Assembly: GCF_014205215.1 (NCBI RefSeq)
Contig: NZ_JACHNC010000001.1
Coordinates: forward strand, 9,110,501 to 9,174,500
DNA from: Actinoplanes lobatus
GTDB lineage: Bacteria; Actinomycetota; Actinomycetes; Mycobacteriales; Micromonosporaceae
DNA length: 64,000 nucleotides
Direction of reading: 5' to 3'
The notes beneath the pieces were generated by a model that was given only the letters and a program-made list of their open reading frames with translations, made no database searches and was not told where the DNA came from. Positions 23,129 through 31,188 of the stretch are shown here, one piece after another (within the stretch, counting starts at the first letter, position 1; every line of letters begins with the position of its first letter). The position numbers were made by a program, and so were the translations under genes.

Positions 23129-26100
23129 GGCTGCATCCTCGTCGCCCGCGTCCGCCAGCGGGCGCAGGTATCGGATCGCCTGATCCACATCGCCGCGACG
23201 GGCCAACAGACCGGCGAGCCGCCGGGCGACGCTGAGATCGCCGCGGTCCGCTCGCGGGCGGAGAAGACCGATCGCCTCCTCGACGTCGCCCCGCTCGGCC
23301 AGCAGGTCGGCCAGCCGTCCAGCGGGCTCCGCGTCAAGGCCGGATGCCCAGGGCCGTAGCAGGTCGATCGCCTCCCCGGCCCGCCCCCGCTCCGCCAGCA
23401 GACCCGCAAGCCTCAGGGCGGCCTGCACATCGCCGAGCGCCGACCTCGCCCGCAGCTCGTCCTCCCGGCCCTGCCGGGCCAGCAGTTCGGCCAGCCATCT
23501 GGCCGCTCCCACCTCGTCCGCGTCGGCCCGCTCACGCAGCTCGTCCAGGCGTCCCTGCTCACAGAGCACCTTCGCCAGCCACGGCCCAACGTGCAGGTCA
23601 CCCGCGTCCACCAACGCCCGCAACTCGTCGACGCGCTGCTGCTTCGCGAGAATGGGCGCCCACTGCAACGTGGCGATCACATCGCCAGCGCCGTCGAGCA
23701 GGGGCAGCAACAACTCCAGCGCCTCCTCCTCCGCACCCCTGTCGGTCAGCAGGCCGGCCGCCAGCCGGGCGGCATGCCGGTCGTTCGGGGCGAGGTCCCG
23801 CAGGATGCGGATGGCCTCGTCCACCTCGCCACCACGAGCCAGGGCATCGGCCAGGTGCCGGCTCGCCACCCGGTCGCCACCGTCCGAGCGGGCCCGCAAC
23901 GCGCCGAGATCGCCCTGCTCCACCAGGAACAGGGCAAGAGCCACGGCGGCGTCCCGGTCACCGGCGTCGGCGCGCGCCCGCACCTCGTCCACACCACCCC
24001 CCTGCCGGAGCAGCACCACTAGCAGCCAGTGGTCGGCGTTCGCGTCTCCCGCCTCCGCCCGTGCACGCAGTTCGCCGGTGCGCTCACCCAGCACCAGTAG
24101 GTCGACCAGCCGGTCAGCGGCGGAGGCGTCCCGGTCGGCGAACCCACGAAGGACGCCGATCGCCCCGTCCAGATCGCCGCGGTCGGCCAGCAATTCGGCC
24201 AGCGTCCGGGCCGCCGCCACGTCGCCGGCGGCGGCCCGCGCCCGGAGAACACCCAGGTGCATCGGGTCGGACAGGTGCTCCTGGAGCAGCACGTGCCGGA
24301 ACTGGTGGATCGCGCCGGAGCGGCGGAGGACCCCGTGCCGGTAGGCCTCGGCCAGGAAGTGATCCAGGCGCCACGGCAACCAGCCCTGAACCGCGAGGCG
24401 GGCGTGGGCCAGCCGCCAGCACACCCAGGTCCAGCCACCGGCGGCAAAGGCGGCGGTCGAGCCGTAGAGCAACGCCGCCGTCACCCCGACCGGCACCGGC
24501 GGTGTGCCCGTCGCCGCTGCCGTGGCGGCGAACACCGAGCCGGCTGCCAGGGCATGTCCGACCGCCGTCACCGTCGGCCCGGCCTCGCGCAGCTTCGTCG
24601 GCCCCCGCAGGGTGATCCAGACGTACGCGAGCACCGTGGCGGCGAGACCGGCCAGCAGGGCAGCGGCGTTGTATGCCGTCATGAGCCCGATGAGATAACC
24701 ACCGCCGAGGCCGTAGACGAGCGAAACTTTGAGCGGCTTACGAAGCCGGACCACACCCTCGTGCTCGCCCGGGAAGATCACCCGCAGCCATCCGAACGCC
24801 CCGCACAGGAAGCCCGCGATCGCCCCGGCGACCGCGACCTGGACGGAGAATCCGGCGGCCGCCGCGAGCACGCCACCGACCGTTCCGACGGCTGCGGCCA
24901 CCGCGACCGTCGTCCTCCTTCGCGCTCGCTGCGGCAGGGCCGCGAGCAGGCCCGGATCCAGCTGCCACCAGCGCACGTCGCGGGTGTACGCGGCGTACAG
25001 GTGATAGGCCAGGCAGCTCAGCCAGCGCCGTCGCCGTGCACCCGGGTAGGCGGCCGTCAGGAACGCGTCCATCAGCCGCCCGGCGATCTCCGGCCGGGAG
25101 CCGAGGGCCAGCAACTCGGCCGGGTCGGCGCCCGGCTCCTGGTAGGCGGTCCGGGCCAGCGACACCATCAGCGGTGTGGACAGCGTCCGCACCAGCGGAT
25201 CCCGATCATCGGCGGCACGCAGGTGGGTGAAGACCCGCTCCCACCGGGAGCGGCCCGACTCGGGGTAGGAGAGGTAGGCCACCGCGGCGTCCACGTCGAC
25301 GGCCTCCAGTTCGACCACCGCCGCGGTCGTCAGGATGTGGCCGGCGCGCTCGTACTCGCCGATGCGGGAGGTCAGGACCAGGGGACGGCCCGCCGACGCG
25401 TGGTCGTCGAGTGCCCGCAGCGCCGGGCCGATCGCCGGGCCGGGCAGCTCGTCCAGGCCGTCCAGCAGCGGCAGGACCCGGTTCTGCTCGACCAGACGGC
25501 GGGCCACCGTGAGCGGGTCGCCGTGCCGGCCCAGCACCGGCCGATGATCCTCGGCGAGCCGGCGGGCGAGAAGATCGTCGAGCGGCCCGGCCGGATCCCA
25601 CTCGCTGATCGGCACCAGCAGCGGGATCTGCTCACCGGCGGTGCGGGTGCGCAGCAGGCCCAGGGTGAGCAGCAGGGCGAAGACGCTCTTGCCGGCGCCC
25701 GGTTCGCCGAGCACCACCAGCTGGCGGCGGGGCAGCGCCCGGAACGCGGCGACGATCTCGGTGTTCAGCTCGTCGGTGCGGCCGGTCAGCGGGAACTCAC
25801 GCCAGTCACCGGCCGCGGCCGAACCGAGGACCGCCTGCCGTCCCGCCGCCGGGCGGCCCGTCGACGACCAGCGGACCAGCACCGGGGCCGGGCGGGTCAC
25901 CTCACGGCGGACCGCCTCGCCGGCCCACGCGTTCTCGATCGGGGCGAGCAGGTCGGCGGCCACCCGGTCCAGGTCCGGACCGGGTCCGGCGCGGTGGCGG
26001 GCCCGTTCGATCCACACGACGGCCGCGACCAGCGCCGCGACGGCCGACCACACCGCCCACGGCCACCACCACCAACTGTCCGGCGGGTTCACCGTGTTGG

Positions 26101-26167
26101 TGGCCATGTTCCCGGCGAGCGCGAGCGCGACCCCGGCCAGCAGGGCGGCGATCGGCGACGGTCTCAC
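23090..26167 (-). CDS. membrane-anchored NACHT-type NTPase with C-terminal helical repeats
   Basis: About 1025 residues if started at GTG 26167. An in-frame ATG at 26227 is possible but overlaps the start of the divergent gene. Two membrane helices occupy residues 5-25 and 35-52. The NTPase has Walker A LGEPGAGKS (about 153-161) and Walker B LPLLDGLDELPG (about 231-242), with a NACHT-like acidic D-G-L-D-E-L; a second cluster of helices lies at about 400-590. The last 400 residues are 36-40-residue helical repeats (RLADLLAERGDVEEAIGLLR and similar), TPR- or Sel1-like. This is a STAND-type architecture, seen in signalling and anti-phage proteins. Its partner and function are not known. Confidence 0.85.
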   Translation of the reverse strand: MRPSPIAALLAGVALALAGNMATNTVNPPDSWWWWPWAVWSAVAALVAAVVWIERARHRAGPGPDLDRVAADLLAPIENAWAGEAVRREVTRPAPVLVRWSSTGRPAAGRQAVLGSAAAGDWREFPLTGRTDELNTEIVAAFRALPRRQLVVLGEPGAGKSVFALLLTLGLLRTRTAGEQIPLLVPISEWDPAGPLDDLLARRLAEDHRPVLGRHGDPLTVARRLVEQNRVLPLLDGLDELPGPAIGPALRALDDHASAGRPLVLTSRIGEYERAGHILTTAAVVELEAVDVDAAVAYLSYPESGRSRWERVFTHLRAADDRDPLVRTLSTPLMVSLARTAYQEPGADPAELLALGSRPEIAGRLMDAFLTAAYPGARRRRWLSCLAYHLYAAYTRDVRWWQLDPGLLAALPQRARRRTTVAVAAAVGTVGGVLAAAAGFSVQVAVAGAIAGFLCGAFGWLRVIFPGEHEGVVRLRKPLKVSLVYGLGGGYLIGLMTAYNAAALLAGLAATVLAYVWITLRGPTKLREAGPTVTAVGHALAAGSVFAATAAATGTPPVPVGVTAALLYGSTAAFAAGGWTWVCWRLAHARLAVQGWLPWRLDHFLAEAYRHGVLRRSGAIHQFRHVLLQEHLSDPMHLGVLRARAAAGDVAAARTLAELLADRGDLDGAIGVLRGFADRDASAADRLVDLLVLGERTGELRARAEAGDANADHWLLVVLLRQGGGVDEVRARADAGDRDAAVALALFLVEQGDLGALRARSDGGDRVASRHLADALARGGEVDEAIRILRDLAPNDRHAARLAAGLLTDRGAEEEALELLLPLLDGAGDVIATLQWAPILAKQQRVDELRALVDAGDLHVGPWLAKVLCEQGRLDELRERADADEVGAARWLAELLARQGREDELRARSALGDVQAALRLAGLLAERGRAGEAIDLLRPWASGLDAEPAGRLADLLAERGDVEEAIGLLRPRADRGDLSVARRLAGLLARRGDVDQAIRYLRPLADAGDEDAAASLAELRRTDQP

Positions 26168-26212
26168 GATATGAGTATCGATGCGTGGGGCAATTTCGTC
26201 GTACCCCGCTGC

Positions 26213-26218
26213 TAGCGT
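26213..26218 (+). promoter_or_regulatory. -10 element, probably leaderless
   Basis: TAGCGT lies seven bases upstream of the ATG at 26226, with no ribosome site between them. The spacing suits a leaderless transcript. Confidence 0.4.
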
Positions 26219-26225
26219 GCCCCGC

Positions 26226-27260
26226 ATGCCGATCAAGCCCGTGCACGGTGGGGATCCGATGCCCCTGGAGAGTCCTGACGACGTGGCCGCTCTCGTCGGG
26301 CATCTGGAGCGGCGGGATCGTCAGCCGGCCTGGCTCGGTGACCACTTCTCCTACCTCGCCGGCACGCGGCCGGACTGGTTCCGGCCGTTCCAGGAGACCG
26401 TGGTCATCGACAATCACCTGCCGTTCTGGGAGGTGCTCTACGACGACGCGTGCGTGCTGCTCGCCGGCGCCTCCGACCGCTGCGTGGAGACGCTGGCCGG
26501 CCGGCTGCGTGATCGCTGGTCCCACTACGACATGTGGGCGCTCGCCGCGATCGGCACGGACGCGGCCCGGGTCGTGATCGCCGACCTGGTGCGCGCGGGC
26601 GCGGACCGGCAGGATTTCGAGGACTCCGGAATCTGGGTGCCATCCACCGGCCCCGCGGAGTACCGGTTCACTTCTCAGCGCCGGGTCGTGGTGCTGGAAT
26701 TGGGCGACTTCCCCGGCGCCGACAATCCGGTCGGCCTGCCGGTCGAGCGGATCGTGCGCGACCCGGCCACCACCCCGGTGGTCTGGCACTACGCGTCGTT
26801 CCGGCTCGGCCAGATCCCCGGGCTGCCATCCTTCCCGGCCGAGCGGGTCCATCTGGCCGCGCCCGCGTCGGCGTGCCTGTGGACGGTGTTCGCCGACATC
26901 GGCGCCGACGGCCGCTACTTCGGCGAGGAGGTGCGGTTCGAATCCGGCGACGACGACCCGGACGAGGACTACGCGGGCGACGCCCCCGGCTTCGGCCTCG
27001 GCCGGGCGGTGCTGCGCCCCTACGGCCCCGACCTGATCTACAGCAACGGCACCGTCCACACCTCTCCCGGCGTGGTCGGCACCGCGGGCGGCCCACCGAT
27101 CGGCCTGTACCCGAACCCGTCCTGCCCATCCTGCAAGCGCTTGATGTTCCACGCCCTCACCGTGGAGACCTACATCCGCGAACACGGCGACGGTTTCCGC
27201 AGCCTCTACCTCTGCGAGGACTGCCACAAGGTCGCCTCCACCGCCACCGCCTGGAACTAG
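26226..27260 (+). CDS. protein of unknown function with C-terminal zinc-ribbon-like motif
   Basis: A 344-residue soluble protein starting at ATG 26226. The N-terminal half is acidic with helical stretches; the centre contains WHYASFRLGQIPGLPSFPAE and a strongly acidic loop (ESGDDDPDEDYAGD). The C-terminus has CPSCKRL and CEDCHK about 40 residues apart, a four-Cys arrangement typical of a zinc ribbon. I do not recognise the family. It is divergent from the NACHT gene with 58 bp between the likely starts, so shared regulation or a functional pairing is possible but unproven. Confidence 0.6.
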   Translation: MPIKPVHGGDPMPLESPDDVAALVGHLERRDRQPAWLGDHFSYLAGTRPDWFRPFQETVVIDNHLPFWEVLYDDACVLLAGASDRCVETLAGRLRDRWSHYDMWALAAIGTDAARVVIADLVRAGADRQDFEDSGIWVPSTGPAEYRFTSQRRVVVLELGDFPGADNPVGLPVERIVRDPATTPVVWHYASFRLGQIPGLPSFPAERVHLAAPASACLWTVFADIGADGRYFGEEVRFESGDDDPDEDYAGDAPGFGLGRAVLRPYGPDLIYSNGTVHTSPGVVGTAGGPPIGLYPNPSCPSCKRLMFHALTVETYIREHGDGFRSLYLCEDCHKVASTATAWN

Positions 27261-27413
27261 AGGTGAGTCACCACGACATCGCCAGCGTGAGGTTCCACCC
27301 CGGACCGGAAACCGGAGTTTCATGCCGCTAGTCCAGCACCGGGTTCGGCATGCCGGGGACCGTACCGGTCGACGGGTCTGTCACATCGCGGCGGGCCGGG
27401 TCGTCGTGATGGC

Positions 27414-28157
27414 ATGAAGCGGATTCTCGTCACCGGGATCACCGGCACTCTGGGGCGGCCGGTGGCCGGCATGCTGCGGTCGTTCGGCGCGGAGGTTCGA
27501 GGGCTCAGCCGCCGGCCCGGGCAGGATTTTCAGGGGGATCTGGCCGACGGCTCCGGGCTGGACGCGGCGCTGAGCGGCGTCGACACGGTGGTCCACTGTG
27601 CCAGCGACACCCGGCGGCTGGGGCGCGGTGATCTTCAAGGTCTGCGGAACCTGCTGGCGGCGGCCGGGCGCGCCGGGCGGCCGCACGTGGTGTTCGTGTC
27701 CATCGTGGGTGTCGACGAGATTCCGTACCCGTACTACCGGGTCAAGCTGGCCGCCGAGGGCCTGGTCGAGGAGTACGGCGGGACGATCCTGCGGGCCACC
27801 CAGTTCCACGAGTTCGTCCTGGGTGGGGCCCGGATCGCGGCGCGGCTGCCGGTCGTGTTCGCCCCGGATGTGCCGGTGCAGCCGATCTCGACACGTGACG
27901 TGGCCGCCCGGATCGCGGAACTCGCCGACGGTCCTCCCGCGGGACGGGTCGCCGATCTGGGCGGGCCCGAGGTGCTGCGGGCTCCGGACCTGTTCCGCGA
28001 CTGTCTGCGGGCCTCGGGACGGGACCGCCGGATCGTTCCGGTGCGGCTGCCCGGGGCCACGTTCGGGGCTTTCCGGCGGGGCGCCCACCTGGCCCCGCAG
28101 CATCGGTCGACGGGTGAACACTGGGCCGACTTCCTGCGAGCCCGAACCGGCGGGTGA
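27414..28157 (+). CDS. NAD(P)-binding atypical short-chain reductase (NmrA-like)
   Basis: A 247-residue protein starting at ATG 27414 without a clear ribosome site. The N-terminal ILVTGITGTLGRPVAGML is the GxxGxxG nucleotide-binding motif. VDTVVHCAS, HVVFVSIVGVDEIPYPYYRVKLAAEGLV (with Tyr and Lys spaced as in SDR active sites) and ILRATQFHEFV follow, as in the NmrA/HSCARG-like atypical SDR group. It may act on small carbonyls or sense the NADP(H) ratio. It stands alone between the zinc-ribbon gene and the siderophore operon. Confidence 0.8.
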   Translation: MKRILVTGITGTLGRPVAGMLRSFGAEVRGLSRRPGQDFQGDLADGSGLDAALSGVDTVVHCASDTRRLGRGDLQGLRNLLAAAGRAGRPHVVFVSIVGVDEIPYPYYRVKLAAEGLVEEYGGTILRATQFHEFVLGGARIAARLPVVFAPDVPVQPISTRDVAARIAELADGPPAGRVADLGGPEVLRAPDLFRDCLRASGRDRRIVPVRLPGATFGAFRRGAHLAPQHRSTGEHWADFLRARTGG

Positions 28158-28215
28158 CCACGTGACCGACCGTCAGGTGAGGGTGCAGCTGTCCTGTTCT
28201 GATCTTCTACATCGA

Positions 28216-28243
28216 CGATGCCAACTCCGAAAGAGTGGGCATC
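28216..28243. terminator. hairpin in the gap before the siderophore operon
   Basis: CGATGCCAACTC and GAGTGGGCATCG pair over 11 of 12 positions around a CGAAA loop. It lies 59 bases after the reductase stop and could terminate that transcript. The other 180 bases of this gap hold the iron box and nothing else I can name. Confidence 0.45.
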
Positions 28244-28407
28244 GTGCGTTATATGGCAATCGTCACTCGGCGGTCGTCGAAGCGGTCCTCACGAGGACAT
28301 GTGCAGGTCGCGCCGTGCCCGAGGGGCCTGTGGGCACAGTGTCGAAAGTCCCACGGCGCCCGGGGCAAGTTTCCTTCCCGTGCCCGGACAGTTAGCCTCC
28401 CCTCTAG

Positions 28408-28426
28408 TTAGGTAAGGTTTACCTTA
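28408..28426 (+). promoter_or_regulatory. iron box (DmdR/IdeR operator)
   Basis: TTAGGTAAGGTTTACCTTA closely follows the actinobacterial iron-box consensus TTAGGTTAGGCTAACCTAA. It ends 12 bases before the TTG start at 28439. Iron-loaded DmdR1/IdeR would cover the promoter and ribosome-site region and repress the siderophore operon when iron is plentiful. Confidence 0.92.
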
Positions 28427-28438
28427 TTGGAGGCCTCG

Positions 28439-29908
28439 TTGGAGCGGTCCGATTCCCCGCATCTGTTTTCCGGCTCCACCCTGGACGGTTACACGTCCGG
28501 TGTGTGGCACGCGTCGGCGCTGCTCGCCGACCGGGTGAAGGCAGTGCGGCAGCCGTACTCCGGCGCAGGCGTCGCCGAGTTGCAGGAACAGGTCGACACC
28601 GTCGACCTCGACCGGCCCCTCGGTGACACCGGTGCGGCTCTGCACGAGGTCGCCCGGCTCTACCTGGACAACGCCGTCTGGTTCCACGAGCCCACCTACG
28701 TCGCCCACCTCAACTGCCCGGTCGCCATCCCCGCGCTCAGCGCGGAGGTGCTGATCTCGGCGGTCAACTCCTCGGTGGACACCTGGGACCAGAGCACCGC
28801 GGGCACCCTCATCGAGCGCCGCCTGATCGACTGGACGGCCGGGCGGATCGGCTTCGGCCCGGGCGCCGACGGCATCTTCACCAGCGGCGGCACCCAGTCC
28901 AACCTGCAGGCCCTGCTGCTGGCCCGCGAGGAGATCCTGGCCGGTCCGGTCGGGGACCGGGCCACCGCGATCCCGAGGCTACGGATCTTCGCCACCACCG
29001 AGAGCCATTTCAGCGTCAGCAAGTCGGCCGGCATCCTCGGCATGGCCGCCGACGCGGTGGTCGGTGTGGCCACCGACGGCACCGGCCGGATGGACCCGGA
29101 GGCGCTCGCCGCCGCCGTCGACGACGTGCGCCGCGACGGCGGGATCCCGATGGCCGTCGTCGCCACCGCCGGCACCACCGACCTGGGCCGCATCGATCCG
29201 GTCGACGCCATCGCGGCGATCTGCGAGAGCCGGGGCATCTGGTTCCACGTCGACGCCGCGTACGGCTGCGGTCTGCTCGTCTCGCGCCGCCGGAACCTGC
29301 TGGACGGCATCGAGCGGGCCGACTCGGTGACCGTCGACTTCCACAAGAGCTACTTCCAGCCGGTCAGTTCCAGCGCGATCGTGGTGCGCCGGGGCGAGAC
29401 GATGCGCCGGATCGCGGTGCACGCCGACTACCTGAACCCGCGCACCGCCGCCGTGCCGAATCAGGTCGACAAGAGCCTGCAGACCACCCGCCGCTTCGAC
29501 GCGCTGAAGCTGTGGATGACGCTGCGGACCATGGGCGCCGAGCAGATCGGTGCCATGTTCGACGCCGTCATCGACCGGGCGCACGAGGTCTACCTGGAGA
29601 TCTGCGACGACCCGGACTTCGAGGCGGTGGCCGCGCCGACGCTGAGCACGGTGCTGTTCCGGTACCGGCCGGCCGGGACGACCGTCGCCGAGTGCGACGA
29701 CCTGATGCCGCGGCTGCGCCAGCGGCTGTTCTACGGCGGCCGGGCGATCGTCGCCGGCACCACCATCGGCGGCCACTACTGGCTCAAGTTCACCCTGCTC
29801 AACCCGAACACCACGATGGACGATCTGCGCAGCGTGCTGGACCTGATCCGCGGGATCGGCGCCGAGATGACCGGCGAGCGCGACGGGGCCGCGGCGGTGA
29901 TGGCCTGA
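28439..29908 (+). CDS. desA: DesA-like PLP-dependent lysine/diamine decarboxylase
   Basis: A 489-residue protein. TTG at 28439 is the likely start because GGAGG lies five bases upstream; an in-frame TTG at 28427 adjoins the iron box and has no site. It belongs to the group II PLP decarboxylases: FTSGGTQSNLQALL (cofactor phosphate region), HVDAAYGCGLL, and VDFHKSYFQPVSSSA with PLP-binding Lys303. The FHKSYFQPVSSSA stretch is that of DesA, which makes cadaverine from lysine for desferrioxamine. Putrescine formation from ornithine cannot be excluded. It is the first gene of a four-gene operon under an iron box and is translationally linked (TGATG) to desB. Confidence 0.9.
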   Translation: MERSDSPHLFSGSTLDGYTSGVWHASALLADRVKAVRQPYSGAGVAELQEQVDTVDLDRPLGDTGAALHEVARLYLDNAVWFHEPTYVAHLNCPVAIPALSAEVLISAVNSSVDTWDQSTAGTLIERRLIDWTAGRIGFGPGADGIFTSGGTQSNLQALLLAREEILAGPVGDRATAIPRLRIFATTESHFSVSKSAGILGMAADAVVGVATDGTGRMDPEALAAAVDDVRRDGGIPMAVVATAGTTDLGRIDPVDAIAAICESRGIWFHVDAAYGCGLLVSRRRNLLDGIERADSVTVDFHKSYFQPVSSSAIVVRRGETMRRIAVHADYLNPRTAAVPNQVDKSLQTTRRFDALKLWMTLRTMGAEQIGAMFDAVIDRAHEVYLEICDDPDFEAVAAPTLSTVLFRYRPAGTTVAECDDLMPRLRQRLFYGGRAIVAGTTIGGHYWLKFTLLNPNTTMDDLRSVLDLIRGIGAEMTGERDGAAAVMA

Positions 29909-31188
29909 TGCGCACGTACGACTTCGCCGCGATCGGCGTCGGCCCGTTCAACCTGGGGCTGGCCGCGCTCACCGAGGACCTCACCGACGTCGACGGGATC
30001 TTCCTGGAGCAGCGGGCCGAGTTCGACTGGCATCCCGGTCTGATGATCGACGGCGTGACGATCCAGGTGCCGTTCCTGGCCGACCTGGTCACGATGGCCG
30101 ATCCGACCTCGCGCTTCTCGTTCCTCAACTACCTCAAGCAGGTCGGCCGGCTCTATCCGTTCTACATCCGGGAGAGCTTCTACCCGCTGCGCGCCGAGTA
30201 CAACGAGTACTGCAAGTGGGTGGCCCGGCAGCTGCCGTCGATCAGGTGGAACACCCGCGTCGACACCGTCACCCACGACGGTGAGGCCTACCTGGTGCAC
30301 ACGAACGGTGGGACGTTCCGGGCCCGCAAGCTGGTGCTCGGCATCGGCACGGCGCCGCGCGTCCCGGCCGCGGTGGACCAGGGGCCTTACGTGCACAGCT
30401 CCGGCTACCTGCCCGAGAAGGCCGGGCTCCAGCAGCTCGACTCGATCACGATCATCGGCAGCGGGCAGAGTGCCGCTGAGATCTACCTCGATCTTCTCAA
30501 CGACATCGAGACGTACGGCTACCACCTGAGCTGGATCACCCGCTCCCCGCGGTTCTTCCCGATGGAGTACACCAAGCTCACGCTGGAGATGACCTCGCCG
30601 GAGTACATCCGGTACCACCAGCGCCTGCCGCTGGAGACACGCGACCGGCTCGGCCGTGAGCAGCGCAACCTTTACAAGGGCATCAGCGGCGACCTGGTCG
30701 ACACCATCTACGACACGCTCTACACCAAGAGCCTGGCCGGGCCGGTGTCCACGACACTGCTCACCGGCACAGCCCTTTCCGGCGTGATCTGGGACGGCGA
30801 ACGCTGGACGCTGGCGCTGGAGCACCAGGAGGAGGGCAGCTCGTTCACGGCCACCACCCGGGGACTCGTGCTGGCCACCGGCTACGCCCCACGGGTGCCG
30901 TCCTTCCTGGACCCGGTCCGTGATCGGATCAACTGGGACGCCCGCGGCCGGTTCGACGTCACCGTCGGCTACGCCGTCGACCGCGAGGGTGACGAGATCT
31001 TCGTCCAGAACGCGGCCGAGCACACGCACAGCGTGACCGACCCCGACCTGGGCATGGGCGCCTACCGCAACAGCGTGATCCTGCGGGGCATCACCGGGCG
31101 TGAGATCTACAAGGTCGAGGAGTCGATCGCCTTCCAGCAGTTCGGGGCCCCCACGGCCGACATCCCCAAGGCACTGGTGACATCGTGA
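29908..31188 (+). CDS. desB: DesB-like FAD-dependent diamine N-monooxygenase
   Basis: A 426-residue protein starting at ATG 29908, sharing one base with the upstream stop. It belongs to the lysine/ornithine N-hydroxylase family: FAD motif GVGPFNLGLAAL (10-21), HPGLMIDGVTIQVPFLADLVT, NADPH motif IIGSGQSAAEIYLDLL, and the C-terminal LATGYAPRVPSFL. In desferrioxamine synthesis this enzyme hydroxylates cadaverine to N-hydroxycadaverine. It is the second gene of the operon, and its stop overlaps the DesC-DesD start by four bases. Confidence 0.92.
   Translation: MRTYDFAAIGVGPFNLGLAALTEDLTDVDGIFLEQRAEFDWHPGLMIDGVTIQVPFLADLVTMADPTSRFSFLNYLKQVGRLYPFYIRESFYPLRAEYNEYCKWVARQLPSIRWNTRVDTVTHDGEAYLVHTNGGTFRARKLVLGIGTAPRVPAAVDQGPYVHSSGYLPEKAGLQQLDSITIIGSGQSAAEIYLDLLNDIETYGYHLSWITRSPRFFPMEYTKLTLEMTSPEYIRYHQRLPLETRDRLGREQRNLYKGISGDLVDTIYDTLYTKSLAGPVSTTLLTGTALSGVIWDGERWTLALEHQEEGSSFTATTRGLVLATGYAPRVPSFLDPVRDRINWDARGRFDVTVGYAVDREGDEIFVQNAAEHTHSVTDPDLGMGAYRNSVILRGITGREIYKVEESIAFQQFGAPTADIPKALVTS

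Noticed and set aside
26930..26950. tRNA-like TPsiC box (GGTTCGAATCC)
   Set aside because: It lies inside the coding frame of the gene at 26226, with no acceptor stem or cloverleaf around it.
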